DNA of 64,000 nt from Streptomyces yangpuensis. Lineage in GTDB: Bacteria; Actinomycetota; Actinomycetes; Streptomycetales; Streptomycetaceae. Made by a program: the position numbers and the translations under genes. The stretch is from the NCBI RefSeq assembly GCF_001005295.1, contig NZ_LBMK01000001.1:498704-562703 (forward strand), written 5' to 3'. The notes under the pieces were generated by a model. The model had not been told where the DNA came from. It searched no databases and saw only the letters and a program-made list of their open reading frames with translations. This document shows positions 41,987-53,166 of this stretch, one piece after another. How positions within the stretch are numbered: position 1 is the stretch's first letter; each line of letters begins with the position of its first letter.

Positions 41987-42867
41987 GCCCCCACCGCCTC
42001 GGTGGCGGGAGCGAGGGCGAGGGCCGGGGCCCCGGGGGAACGCAGGTGGGCGAGCAGGATTTCCTCCAGGGACGGTTCGGCGGTCTGCCAGGTGTCCGCG
42101 TCGACGGTGCCGTGCGGTCTGGCGAGCGCGGTGAGTTGGCGGCCCGTCGTCCGTGACTCGACGACGGTGTGCGCCGCGAGATCGGCGACGGCGGTGGCGG
42201 GGCCGGTGAGCAGGCAGTGGGCCGCGAGGAGATCGTCGACGGCGCCGGAGAGACGGACCCGCCCGCCGTCGACGAGCAACAGGTGGTCGCAGGCACCTTC
42301 CAGCTCGGCGAGGATGTGCGAGGACATCACCACGGACGTGCCGTGGTCGGCGGTGTCGGCCATCAGCGCCCCCATCAGCCGGTGCCGGGCCAGCGGGTCG
42401 AGGTCCGCCATCGGTTCGTCCAGCAACAGCAGCCGGGGGCGCTTGCCGAGGGCGAGGGCCAGGGCGACCCGGGTGCGCTGGCCGCCGGAGAGGGACCGGA
42501 TCCGGACGCTGCCGTCGAGCCCGCCCTCCCCGACGATCCGCTCGGCGCTCTTCGCGTCCCAGCGGCCCGGGTTGAGCTCACGTCCCATGCGGAGGGTCTC
42601 GTCCACGGTCAGCTGCGGATAGAGGGGCTTGTCCTGGCCGACGTACGCCATCTCCTCGCGCGGCGGTGCGCCGATGGTGCCCTCGGTCGGCCGGAGCAGG
42701 CCCGCGGCGAGCGCCAGCAGGGTCGACTTGCCCGCGCCGTTGGGGCCGACGAGCGCGCACACGCGGTGGGCAGGCAGCCGGAAGGAGCAGTCGCGCAGGG
42801 CCCAGCCGCGCCGTCGTGCGTAGCGCACGCCCAGCCCCGTCGCCTCGATCACCGGATCGTCCGTCAC
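41983..42867 (-). CDS. ABC transporter ATP-binding protein
   Basis: 294 residues. Walker A GPNGAGKSTLLALAAGLLRPTEG, Q-loop YVGQDKPLYPQL, signature LSGGQRTRVALALALG, Walker B LLLLDEPMADLD, H-loop VVMSSHILAELEGACDHLLLVDGG. Partner of the downstream permease. Overlaps the GntR gene by 4 bp (42864-42867) and the permease by 4 bp, so all three are translationally coupled. Confidence 0.95.
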   Translation of the reverse strand: MTDDPVIEATGLGVRYARRRGWALRDCSFRLPAHRVCALVGPNGAGKSTLLALAAGLLRPTEGTIGAPPREEMAYVGQDKPLYPQLTVDETLRMGRELNPGRWDAKSAERIVGEGGLDGSVRIRSLSGGQRTRVALALALGKRPRLLLLDEPMADLDPLARHRLMGALMADTADHGTSVVMSSHILAELEGACDHLLLVDGGRVRLSGAVDDLLAAHCLLTGPATAVADLAAHTVVESRTTGRQLTALARPHGTVDADTWQTAEPSLEEILLAHLRSPGAPALALAPATEAVGA

Positions 42868-43259
42868 GTGTCGTCCCCCTTGAAGTGTTGGTCCAGTACG
42901 GAAGTGAAGAGCGCGGCCACGTCGTCCCGTTCCATCCCCGCGGCGCTCGCGCGCCGTGCCCAGTCGGCCAGTTCCGCGCGCAGGGGCGAGTCGGCCGGGG
43001 CACCCCCCAGGGACCTGCGCACGAAGGTGCCCATGCCCCGGCGTCCCTCCACCAGGCCCTCGCGCTCCAGCTCCCGATAGGCCTTGAGCACCGTGTTCGG
43101 GTTGATGGCCGTCGCCTCGACGACCTCGCGCGCGGTGGGCAGCTGATCGCCGGGTGCGAGCAGGCCCAGGCGCAGCGCCTGCTTGGTCTGGTGGACGATC
43201 TGCAGGTAGGTGGCCATGCCGCTGCGCCGGTCGATGCGGTACTCCAGCACGTCCAGCAC
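42864..43259 (-). CDS. GntR-family repressor, YtrA type
   Basis: 131 residues. Winged HTH ATYLQIVHQTKQALRLGLLAPGDQLPTAREVVEATAINPNTVLKAYRELEREGLVEGRRGMGTFVRR with only a short C-terminal helical tail, the YtrA subfamily. It heads an operon with an ABC ATPase and permease and is presumably its repressor. Start choice is open: GTG at 43259 (VLDVLEYRI) lies inside the inverted repeat, while GTG at 43250 (VLEYRIDRRSG) has AAAGG 9 nt upstream within the repeat. Confidence 0.92.
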   Translation of the reverse strand: MLDVLEYRIDRRSGMATYLQIVHQTKQALRLGLLAPGDQLPTAREVVEATAINPNTVLKAYRELEREGLVEGRRGMGTFVRRSLGGAPADSPLRAELADWARRASAAGMERDDVAALFTSVLDQHFKGDDT

Positions 43260-43294
43260 CCTTTCACTAGTTAAGTAGTGAAAGGGTGCTGGAC
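43251..43294. promoter_or_regulatory. Perfect 19-bp inverted repeat at the GntR operon head
   Basis: GTCCAGCACCCTTTCACTA (43251-43269), 6-bp centre GTTAAG, exact reverse complement at 43276-43294. It occupies the start and the expected promoter of the GntR-ABC operon. As RNA it would also form a terminator-like hairpin for the upstream minus-strand gene. Confidence 0.8.
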
Positions 43295-43342
43295 GGGGCG
43301 CCGCATGTCAACGGGCGTTATCGCCGGGCGCGTCGAGGAAGG

Positions 43343-43378
43343 CTGGTGCGACTGGTGCGACTGGTGCGACTAGCGCGA
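43343..43378. repeat. Four tandem 9-bp repeats spanning a stop codon
   Basis: CTGGTGCGA three times (43343-43369), then the variant CTAGCGCGA (43370-43378). On the minus strand the repeats read Ser-His-Gln codons, and the variant supplies the TAG stop of the DUF4429 gene. Confidence 0.8.
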
Positions 43379-44212
43379 CTCGGCGGCGAAGCGGTCCCGG
43401 AGGGTGGCGTACTCGACGTCGGTCAGAAGGCCGGCCGAGTAGAGCTCGCTCAGGTGCCGCAGCCGCTCGTCGCCGGAGCGGCCGCGGGCGGCGGCGACCG
43501 GGGTGCGGCTGCGCGTGGCGGCCAGGACGGCCGCGGCGAACGGCAGTGACTCGTGCACCGCCCCGTAGCCCACGCCGAAGACGGCCGTCGAGAGGTCGTG
43601 GTCGGGGCGGGGGTCGGCCGGGGTCTGCTGGGGCTCGCGCAGCAGCAGCCGCAGGTGACCGCCCGCGCCGCCCGGGGAGCGCCATTCGACGTCGGCCAGC
43701 TCGGCCAGCGGGTACTGCTGGTCGCCCGCCTTCCACTTCGTGCCCGTGGCGCCGGTGCGCGACCAGTGGAAGACGACCGAGGAGCCGTCGAAGGCCACCC
43801 GCGCGTCGTGCGCCTTCAGCTGGAGCGGCGGCTCCGGTACGTCGACCAGGAAGTGCGGGGCCGGCTCGGCGGCGTCCGGCCCGAGCCGCGAGCGCAGGGC
43901 GGCGGCGAAGGCCGCGGCCGATGTCGCGCGCTCGCCCGGCAGCACCATCCGGTACGGGTCGCACGCCTCCTTGAGCTGACCCGCGGCGGCCTCCATCAGC
44001 GGATCGGCGCCCGGGCGCGGGACGGCACGCAGAACCACCGTGTCCCGCCTTCCGGCGGTCACGGTCACGGTGGACACCGCTTCCAGGGGAATCCGGCGCG
44101 AACCCAGTGCTTGCCACAGTCTCGGCGTTCGCATCCCCCGTGCGAAGCGGATGAGCACCGAGTCCGAGTCGAACTCCCAGACGGCATGGTTTCCGGCCAG
44201 TACGTCACCCAT
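43370..44212 (-). CDS. DUF4429 protein with C-terminal SHOCT domain
   Basis: 280 residues. N-terminal DUF4429 repeats (MGDVLAGNHAVWEFDSDSVLIRFARGMRTPRLWQALGSRRIPLEAVSTVTV, second copy near LQLKAHDARVAFDGSSVVFHW) are pleckstrin-homology-like beta folds; the C-terminus GDERLRHLSELYSAGLLTDVEYATLRDRFA is a SHOCT helical hairpin, which usually mediates oligomerisation. Function unknown. The first in-frame ATG is 44221; I use 44212 because MGDVLAGNHAVWEF is the conserved-looking start. The 3' end merges into tandem 9-bp repeats. Confidence 0.78.
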   Translation of the reverse strand: MGDVLAGNHAVWEFDSDSVLIRFARGMRTPRLWQALGSRRIPLEAVSTVTVTAGRRDTVVLRAVPRPGADPLMEAAAGQLKEACDPYRMVLPGERATSAAAFAAALRSRLGPDAAEPAPHFLVDVPEPPLQLKAHDARVAFDGSSVVFHWSRTGATGTKWKAGDQQYPLAELADVEWRSPGGAGGHLRLLLREPQQTPADPRPDHDLSTAVFGVGYGAVHESLPFAAAVLAATRSRTPVAAARGRSGDERLRHLSELYSAGLLTDVEYATLRDRFAAESR

Positions 44213-44287
44213 GCGCCACATGGTAAAGGGCGCCACCTCCGTGCGTCCCCCTCGATGCAGTGGCCGATTTCCGCGCCTCTACGCGCG

Positions 44288-45523
44288 TCAGTCCTGCTCT
44301 GTCCCGGAAATTCCCCGTCGGCACACGTCGTCGCCGGTCGCGCACACAACGGAAGCGAAGCTGCCGGTTCCGATCTTGGCGAAGTTGGCGACCGAGTCCG
44401 TACCTGGCGCGAAATAGCCGGTGTGGCTCTTCGCCCGGGCCGAGGACAGCAGCCGCGCGCCGAACTCCGGGGACACCGGATCGGCTCCGTGGCCCACACC
44501 GCCGAGCTCCAGGTGCGGCACGTCCGCGATCCAGTCGCCCTCGTCGCGGGTCGCCCAGACCCGGGCCGAGGTGCGCAGGTCCTGGACGTTCTCCGCCCGC
44601 ATGCCGGGGCTGCCCGCCACCACCACGTCCGTGACCCGCTTGGGCAGCTCGCGCGCGGCGACCCCGCACACCACCGACCCGTAGCTGTGGCAGAACAGCG
44701 CCACGCTGGAGTTCCCGGGCAGGGACACCGTCAGGTCCTTCAGGCGGACGGCGCCGTCGAAGGCCAACCGGCCCGTGGCGGCGTCCACGCCGACCCCGGT
44801 GGGGGAGGTGTAGCCGGCCCACGCGATGACCGCCGTCCGGCTCTTCGGCGCGGCCGCCCGCTCGGCCCCGTACAACGCCTCTGCCATGCCGACCGGGGAG
44901 GTCAGCCGGCGCTGGGTGCGCTCGAAGGTGAGGAGATCGGTGTCCACGCCCGGAACGATCACCGAGACCCGCTCGGCGTCGTCGAGGTCTCCGAAGACCT
45001 CGGCCACCCGGCCGCCGCCGGTGGGGTCGAAGACGAGGATCTGCCGGCCCGGTTCGGCGAGCGAGGCGAAGCGGTGGGAACGCCGGGTGGCCTCGGCCCG
45101 GTCGGCCGGGGTCAGCGCGACGTCGTGGCTGCGGGCCTCCTCCACCAGGCGGGCCTTCTCCAGGCCGCGTTGGTTGGCCCGGTAGCGCGTGGTGACCGGC
45201 GCCCCGTCGAGGTTGCCCACGACGAGCGGGTGACTGTCGGCCAGACGGGCCCGCTGCGCACCGTCGAGGGCGGCGAAGAAGCGGGCCACCGTCCGCACGG
45301 GGGCGTCCGCCGGCGGCACCGGGCGGCCGTCCAACAGGGCCGTGGACCAGGCGTCGAGGGCGGCGGCCCGCAGCGGCGTGCCCCCCTCGGGCCGGTGCAC
45401 GGCCGTCCAGCCGGTCGTCGCCAGCATGATGAAGACGACCGCCAGCGCGAGCAGGGTGCGCAGGGCGGCCGGGCGCGGGTCGGCGCCGGGAACGGTGGGG
45501 TGGGCGAGGCCGGGCAGATTCAC
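44288..45523 (-). CDS. DUF1023 alpha/beta-hydrolase, membrane-anchored
   Basis: 411 residues. One N-terminal membrane helix (RTLLALAVVFIMLATTGWTAV) with no clear cleavage site. The C-terminal half is an alpha/beta-hydrolase: AVIAWAGYTSPTG and nucleophile elbow FCHSYGSVVCG, then PVSPEFGARLL. DUF1023 members are uncharacterised actinobacterial esterase-like proteins, often extracytoplasmic. The mature part has several Cys including VVCATGDDVCRR at the C-terminus. Single gene. Confidence 0.85.
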   Translation of the reverse strand: MNLPGLAHPTVPGADPRPAALRTLLALAVVFIMLATTGWTAVHRPEGGTPLRAAALDAWSTALLDGRPVPPADAPVRTVARFFAALDGAQRARLADSHPLVVGNLDGAPVTTRYRANQRGLEKARLVEEARSHDVALTPADRAEATRRSHRFASLAEPGRQILVFDPTGGGRVAEVFGDLDDAERVSVIVPGVDTDLLTFERTQRRLTSPVGMAEALYGAERAAAPKSRTAVIAWAGYTSPTGVGVDAATGRLAFDGAVRLKDLTVSLPGNSSVALFCHSYGSVVCGVAARELPKRVTDVVVAGSPGMRAENVQDLRTSARVWATRDEGDWIADVPHLELGGVGHGADPVSPEFGARLLSSARAKSHTGYFAPGTDSVANFAKIGTGSFASVVCATGDDVCRRGISGTEQD

Positions 45524-45665
45524 TGAGACCAGCCTAGGAGACCGATTCCGGCCGTGGCGCGCCGGGTGACGGGGGTCACGCCCGACCGTGGGACCCCCTA
45601 CGGGGTGGAGCCGGGGCCGCCGAACTTCGGAGGAAAGATCCGGAATGCCGCTTTTTGGTGGTGAC

Positions 45666-46358
45666 TCAGCGCCAGCTCCCCGCCAGAGCGGGGGTGATGC
45701 CGTCGAGGTACGTGTCCGTCAGCCGGCGGATCGCTTCCACGCTGGTGTCGTCCCCCTGCCCCCAGAGCCGCCCCGTGACCCTCATCACTCCGAAGAACGC
45801 GGCGACGGCCACCCGGGGCCGCGGGTCGGCGTCCACGTCCAGGCCCTCGCGGGCGGCGATCAGCCGGGAGATCCGCTCCTCCAGGCCCGTGGAGCGCCGC
45901 AGGTGCACGGCGAGCAGGGCAGGCGTGGACTCGATCAGCCGGTAGCTGCGCATGTAGAGGTCGACCGGGACCACCCCGCCGAGGGCGCCGTCGACCGTGT
46001 CCCACGCGGCGAGCACGGCGCCCCGCAGCGCTTCGAGAGGCCCCTCGGACGGCGGCCGGGCGTGCAGCTCGGCGACGAAGTGCGACTCCATCAGGTCCTG
46101 GACGGCGAAGACGACCTCTTCCTTGTTGGCGAAGTAGCGGAAGAAGGTGCGCTGGGACACGGCCACCGCGGCGGTGATCTCGTCGACGGTGGTGCGCTCG
46201 TACCCCTGGGACACGAAGAGCACGAGCGCGGCGCGCAACAGCGCGCTCCGGGTACGCCGTTTCTTGCGTTCGCGCAGTCCGGTCACCCCGGTCACCGCGG
46301 TCCCCCCGGTCACCGCGGCCGCCGGGGTGGCCGGCGCGGTCCGCTCCTCGATCGTCAC
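45666..46358 (-). CDS. TetR-family regulator
   Basis: 230 residues. An N-terminal 28-residue Val/Thr/Gly-rich leader made of short repeats (AVTGGTAVTGVTG) precedes the HTH LRERKKRRTRSALLRAALVLFVSQGYERTTVDEITAAVAVSQRTFFRYFANKEEVVFAVQ. The C-terminal domain resembles MftR-type TetR. GTG at 46358 has AAAGGAG 7 nt upstream, so the odd leader appears to be translated. No obvious target: flanked by a DUF1023 hydrolase and the I36 inhibitor gene. Confidence 0.88.
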   Translation of the reverse strand: MTIEERTAPATPAAAVTGGTAVTGVTGLRERKKRRTRSALLRAALVLFVSQGYERTTVDEITAAVAVSQRTFFRYFANKEEVVFAVQDLMESHFVAELHARPPSEGPLEALRGAVLAAWDTVDGALGGVVPVDLYMRSYRLIESTPALLAVHLRRSTGLEERISRLIAAREGLDVDADPRPRVAVAAFFGVMRVTGRLWGQGDDTSVEAIRRLTDTYLDGITPALAGSWR

Positions 46359-46738
46359 CGCCGGGCTCCTTTCTGACGCCGAGGGCGGTCAGAGTACCCG
46401 TGACCGACGGCGCGGCGGCCGATCCTCCGAGCCGTTTCGCGAAGGCGCGGCGACCCCGTCCGGTCACGCGATCGGGGGTCGCGGATGACACGTCCGGGTC
46501 GGCCGTGAACGGCGTCCGCAGCCGTACCAGGGCGGGCGCGGGCCCGCCGCGAGGGCGCCCGGAGGGGTCAACTCCGTACGGGTGGACGGCCCGCCGGACG
46601 GTTCCGCCCGGGCTGTCGCCTATCAGGGTGGACCCGGCCGGCCTCTCTTCCGTACGACCGTCACCGCAGGTCAGCGTGGTGTCGGCGGAGCACCGGAAGC
46701 GGTCCGGGCGCCCGCCGTCCACAAGGAGTTGACCCGTC
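46359..46738. other. 380-bp intergenic region between divergent genes
   Basis: Promoters of the TetR gene and the I36-type gene must lie here. The open frames present are compositional. I see no tRNA, hairpin of note or recognised operator. Confidence 0.5.
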
Positions 46739-47164
46739 ATGCGTACGTGTGGAATCACCCGCGTCACCACCGCCCGAGCCACCACCGCCCGCGTCACCAC
46801 CACCCTCGCCGCGACCGCCCTGGCCCTCACCGCCCTCATCCCGACCGCCGCCGGTACGGCGCATGCCGCGGGCCCGCCGGGCCTCGGGGCCTGCGCGAGC
46901 GGACAGCTGTGCCTGTGGGCGAAGCCGGAGTTCAAGGGCACCCGGCAGACCCACGAGCTGAGCACCCTGGACATCAACAGCTGCACCGCCCTGCCCGCCG
47001 GCACCAGCGCCCAGTCGCTGGTCAACCGGACCGGGCGGCCGGTCACCACGTACCAGTCGGCGGAGTGCGCGGAGACCGGCGAGTTCCAGACCTATCCGGG
47101 CGACGGGGTCTGGCTGCCCCAGTCCCCGTACCAGGTACGCGCCTTCAAGGTGTGGGAGCGGTAG
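46739..47164 (+). CDS. Secreted peptidase-inhibitor family I36-like protein
   Basis: 141 residues. Signal peptide (Thr/Arg-rich start, hydrophobic TLAATALALTALIPTAAGTAHA). The mature part resembles I36/beta-gamma-crystallin-like inhibitors: GACASGQLCLWAKPEFKGTRQTHELS, then NSCTALPAGTSAQSLVNRTGRPVTTYQSAEC, with four to five cysteines for disulfides. The type member, SMI of Streptomyces, inhibits metalloproteases. AAGGAG 9 nt before the ATG. Its last 20 bp overlap the convergent channel gene. Confidence 0.85.
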   Translation: MRTCGITRVTTARATTARVTTTLAATALALTALIPTAAGTAHAAGPPGLGACASGQLCLWAKPEFKGTRQTHELSTLDINSCTALPAGTSAQSLVNRTGRPVTTYQSAECAETGEFQTYPGDGVWLPQSPYQVRAFKVWER

Positions 47165-47939
47165 CCCCGCGCTGCGCCGGCGCGGCGGGAGCCGGCGGGA
47201 CGGTGGCCGGGTCCGCCGTCCCGCCCAGCCGGGCGACCTCGCCGCGCAGCGCCCGCACCTCCGCCTGGAGTTCCAGGATCGCCGCCAGGTGGAGCCGCTC
47301 CGCCTGGTCGTCGCGCTCGAAGCGGGAGATGAACCACGCCGCGATGTTGGCGGTCACCACACCGAGCAGGGCGATCCCGGACAGCATCAGGCCGACCGCC
47401 AGGACCCGGCCGAGGCCGGTGGTGGGCGAGTGGTCGCCGTACCCGACCGTCGTCATCGTGGTGAAGGACCACCACACGGCGTCGCCCAGGTTCCTGATGT
47501 TCCCGTCGGGCGCGTCCCGCTCCACGCTCAGCACGGCCAGCGAGCCGAACATCATCAGCCCGACGACCGACCCGGCCACGTACGTCGTCAGCTGGATCTG
47601 CGGGGCCATCCGGGCCCGCCGGCCCACCAGCAGCAAGGTGGCCACGAGCCGCAGCAGCCGCAGCGGCTGTACGAGCGGCAGCACCACGGCCGCCAGGTCC
47701 AGCCAGTGGGTCCGTACGAACCGCCCGCGCTCCTCGGAGAGGGCCAGCCGCACCAGGTAGTCGGCGGCGAAGGCACCCCACACCACCCACTCCACAGCGG
47801 TGCAGGCGCCGTGCACCCGGGCACTGGCGTCCGGAGCGACGATGGGCACGGCGTACGCCACGGCGAAGGCCACGGCGAGGACGAGCAGCGGGGTCTGGCT
47901 CCGCCGCTCCCAGAGCAGCCGGCGGGATGGTTCCTTCAT
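47145..47939 (-). CDS. Voltage-gated-like potassium channel
   Basis: 264 residues. Six-helix Kv-type layout: S1 from about residue 18, an S4-like Arg-rich helix (QPLRLLRLVATLLLVGRRAR, 91-110), pore helix and selectivity filter TTVGYGD (163-169), S6 VLAVGLMLSGIALLGVVTANIAAWFI. A cytoplasmic coiled coil (ILELQAEVRALRGEVARLGG) then a Pro/Ala tail follow. It conducts K+ across the cytoplasmic membrane. The gene ends inside the 3' end of the I36 gene (47145-47164), a convergent overlap. Confidence 0.92.
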   Translation of the reverse strand: MKEPSRRLLWERRSQTPLLVLAVAFAVAYAVPIVAPDASARVHGACTAVEWVVWGAFAADYLVRLALSEERGRFVRTHWLDLAAVVLPLVQPLRLLRLVATLLLVGRRARMAPQIQLTTYVAGSVVGLMMFGSLAVLSVERDAPDGNIRNLGDAVWWSFTTMTTVGYGDHSPTTGLGRVLAVGLMLSGIALLGVVTANIAAWFISRFERDDQAERLHLAAILELQAEVRALRGEVARLGGTADPATVPPAPAAPAQRGATAPTP

Positions 47940-47967
47940 GCGGAGCATCGTAGGCAACGCGCAAAGG

Positions 47968-48001
47968 GGCGCGGGCCCCGGCCGGAGCCGGGACCCGCGC
48001 C
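47968..48001 (-). terminator. Terminator of aceE
   Basis: A 15-bp stem with one mismatch (GGCGCGGGCCCCGGC with GCCGGGACCCGCGCC) and a 4-nt loop, 20 bp beyond the aceE stop. Confidence 0.65.
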
Positions 48002-48020
48002 CACGCCCGCCGCGAGGCGA

Positions 48021-50753
<2,733 letters not shown>

Positions 50754-51243
50754 GCTGTTCCTTCGCTGTCGGGGGAGTCGTGCTGAGGCCGTCACTGGGG
50801 GGCGCCGCCTCCCATGGTCTTACGCTCGGCCGTCTTCGTCATCCGTACCAATGGGTAATCCCTGCTATCGACGGGGATGCCCGGCAGGCTGGAGGGGCCC
50901 GGCGAGGTGCGGACGGGTCCGGTTCCGCGGTGCGGGGTGGCGGGTGCGACCAAATCGCAACCTTACGCCCAAGGCGGTCGCCGGCTCCGGGAGGCCGTTC
51001 GTCCCTCAAACAGGTAGGAAAGTCCTCATGCGATGCGAATGAGCTGGAATGGTGTGGGATGAATCACCAGAGGTGCACACGGGCACGCTGAAAGTTGCGG
51101 CGAGACGGCCGTAATCGTCACCGTTTCGACGGTCTCGGCGGCCGGGTACTTGCGCGATCCGCCGCGCCCGTGTGGACTACGCCCAATGCTGCGCGTACGC
51201 GCGCCGCCGAAGACATTCACCGAACATGAGCAGGAGGCACCCC
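50754..51243. other. 490-bp divergent promoter region, aceE / DUF3052
   Basis: Contains the promoters of two divergent genes. A small dyad ACCGT-TTCG-ACGGT lies at 51120-51133. Nothing else stands out; open frames here are compositional. Confidence 0.5.
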
Positions 51244-51672
51244 GTGAGCGCGACCGCGGACCACGCGGAGAGCCTGGCCGCCCGGCTGGGTTTCCAGTCC
51301 GAACAGGTGGTCCAGGAGATCGGCTACGACGACGACGTCGATCAGGAATTCCGTGACCTCGTCGAAGAGCTCGTCGGCGAACTCGTCGACGAGGAGTACG
51401 ACGACGTTGCCGACGCGGTTCTGCTGTGGTTCCGCGAGGACGACGGCGATCTGACGGACGCGCTGGTCGATGCCACCGAGCTGGTCGAGGACGGCGCACT
51501 GATCCTGCTGCTGACCCCCAAGACGGGCCGTGACGGCTACGTCGAGGCCAGCGACATCAGCGAGGCCGCCGAGACCGCCGGTCTCTCGCAGACCAGGAGC
51601 GTCAGCGTCGGCAAGGAGTGGGCCGCCACCAAGCTGGTGACCCCCAAGACCGCCGCCAAGTCCAAGCGCTGA
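51244..51672 (+). CDS. DUF3052 acidic protein
   Basis: 142 residues, strongly acidic (DDDVDQEFRDLVEELVGELVDEEYDDVADAVLLWFREDDGDLTDALVDATELVEDG), ending with Lys-rich VTPKTAAKSKR. A soluble actinobacterial family of unknown function. The GTG at 51244 has AGGAGG 6 nt upstream. Followed by a strong terminator, so it is a single-gene unit, divergent from aceE. Confidence 0.88.
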   Translation: MSATADHAESLAARLGFQSEQVVQEIGYDDDVDQEFRDLVEELVGELVDEEYDDVADAVLLWFREDDGDLTDALVDATELVEDGALILLLTPKTGRDGYVEASDISEAAETAGLSQTRSVSVGKEWAATKLVTPKTAAKSKR

Positions 51673-51702
51673 GCCGCGCCCGCTGCCGAGCGGACACGCT
51701 TC

Positions 51703-51742
51703 CACACCCCGCCGACCAGGTGATCCCGGTCGGCGGGGTGTG
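51703..51742 (+). terminator. Terminator after DUF3052
   Basis: A perfect 15-bp stem (51703-51717 with 51728-51742, arm CACACCCCGCCGACC), 10-nt loop, then TGCGTTTC. Confidence 0.8.
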
Positions 51743-51857
51743 TGCGTTTCCCGTGATTTCGTGTGTTTCGCGGATCCGGGTGCGCCAGGTCAGGATCTAG
51801 GCTGTGACTCACCCGAACAGCCCAACGCGGGGATGCGGGAACGAAGGGATGCGAGAG

Positions 51858-52316
51858 ATGGCGATCGAGGTCGGCGACAAGGCCCCGGACTTCGAGCTCA
51901 AGGACAACCACGGCGCCACCGTGCGGCTCTCCGGCTTCCGGGGGGAGAAGGCCGTGGTGCTGCTCTTCTACCCGTTCGCCTTCACCGGTGTCTGCACCGG
52001 CGAGCTGTGCGAGCTGCGCGACCAGCTCCCGCGCTTCCAGAACGACGACGTCCAGCTCCTCGCCGTCTCCAACGACTCCGTGCCGACCCTGCGGGTCTTC
52101 GGGGAGCAGGAGGGCCTGGAGTACCCGCTGCTGTCGGACTTCTGGCCGCACGGCGAGACCTCCCGCGCGTACGGCGTCTTCGACGAGGACAAGGGCTGCG
52201 CGGTCCGCGGCACCTTCATCATCGACAAGGACGGTGTGGTGCGCTGGACTGTCGTCAACGGACTGCCCGACGCGCGTGACCTGAACGAGTACATCAAGGC
52301 GCTCGACAGCCTCTGA
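51858..52316 (+). CDS. AhpE/Bcp-type peroxiredoxin
   Basis: 152 residues. Thioredoxin fold with peroxidatic Cys46 in YPFAFTGVCTGELCELRDQLP (TxxC motif) and a possible resolving Cys51; Arg in VRGTFIID. Reduces peroxides, regenerated by thiols such as mycoredoxin/mycothiol in actinomycetes. Start at 51858 (MAIEVGDKAPDF) is favoured by AAGGGA about 10 nt upstream; an earlier ATG (51849) overlaps that SD. First gene of the stress cluster that continues with terD. Confidence 0.93.
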   Translation: MAIEVGDKAPDFELKDNHGATVRLSGFRGEKAVVLLFYPFAFTGVCTGELCELRDQLPRFQNDDVQLLAVSNDSVPTLRVFGEQEGLEYPLLSDFWPHGETSRAYGVFDEDKGCAVRGTFIIDKDGVVRWTVVNGLPDARDLNEYIKALDSL

Positions 52317-52382
52317 GCGCGACTGCGCGGGCCGTTACGCGCAGTTCCCTGCGAAAACCGCCAACCGGCGGGAACCCGTCAC

Positions 52383-52388
52383 TAGGAT
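52383..52388 (+). promoter_or_regulatory. -10 box upstream of the first terD
   Basis: TAGGAT matches the Streptomyces HrdB -10 consensus about 70 bp before the terD start. GGAAC (52371-52375) followed 19 nt later by GTT (52395-52397) also resembles a SigR-type promoter, which would suit a stress gene. Confidence 0.4.
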
Positions 52389-52455
52389 CGAAACGTTGAT
52401 CCGGTAGCAACCGCACGACGGGGCACCGCCCCACACAGAACCCAATGGAGGACCC

Positions 52456-53031
52456 GTGGGAGTCAGCCTCAGCAAGGGCGGCAACGTCTCGCTGACCAAG
52501 GCCGCGCCTAACCTGACGGCGGTCATCGTCGGTCTGGGCTGGGACGCTCGCACCACCACCGGTGTCGACTTCGACCTCGACGCCAGCGCGATCCTGACCA
52601 ACGACCAGGGCAAGGTCGCCAGCGACGCGAACTTCGTCTTCTTCAACAACCTGAAGAGCCCCGACGGTTCGGTCGAGCACACCGGTGACAACACCACCGG
52701 TGAGGGCGAGGGCGACGACGAGGCGATCAAGGTCAACCTCGCCGGCGTCCCGGCCGACGTCGCCAAGATCGTCTTCCCGGTCTCGATCTACGAGGCCGAG
52801 ACCCGCCAGCAGAGCTTCGGCCAGGTCCGCAACGCCTACATCCGCGTGGTGAACCAGGCCGACAACACCGAGCTCGCCCGCTACGACCTCTCCGAGGACG
52901 CCTCGACCGAGACCGCCATGGTCTTCGGCGAGCTCTACCGCAACGGCGCCGAGTGGAAGTTCCGGGCCATCGGCCAGGGCTACGCCTCGGGCCTGCGCGG
53001 CATCGCGCAGGACTTCGGCGTCAACGTCTGA
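52456..53031 (+). CDS. terD: TerD-family protein 1
   Basis: 191 residues, a stand-alone TerD domain: [45 protein letters not shown], then [33 protein letters not shown]. The acidic clusters ([11 protein letters not shown]...GEGDDE) match the Ca2+-binding ligands of TerD proteins. TerD-domain proteins in Streptomyces have been linked to calcium homeostasis and development rather than only tellurite resistance. GAGGA SD before the GTG. About 80% identical by eye to the next gene. Confidence 0.95.
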   Translation: MGVSLSKGGNVSLTKAAPNLTAVIVGLGWDARTTTGVDFDLDASAILTNDQGKVASDANFVFFNNLKSPDGSVEHTGDNTTGEGEGDDEAIKVNLAGVPADVAKIVFPVSIYEAETRQQSFGQVRNAYIRVVNQADNTELARYDLSEDASTETAMVFGELYRNGAEWKFRAIGQGYASGLRGIAQDFGVNV

Positions 53032-53166
53032 GTCCGAGAGCAGTTCGTCCGTCCGGCGCCGTGCACTGTGTGTACGGCGCCGGACGCGCTTCGCCCGCCG
53101 CACCGCTTCACCCGCAGCACCGCAGCAACCGTCACATCGCCACCGTCGTCCGGGGAGGACCACAAC

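Noticed and set aside
43251-43294. Insertion-sequence terminal repeats
   Set aside because: The arms are only 6 bp apart, with no transposase or target duplication; operator/hairpin is the simpler reading.
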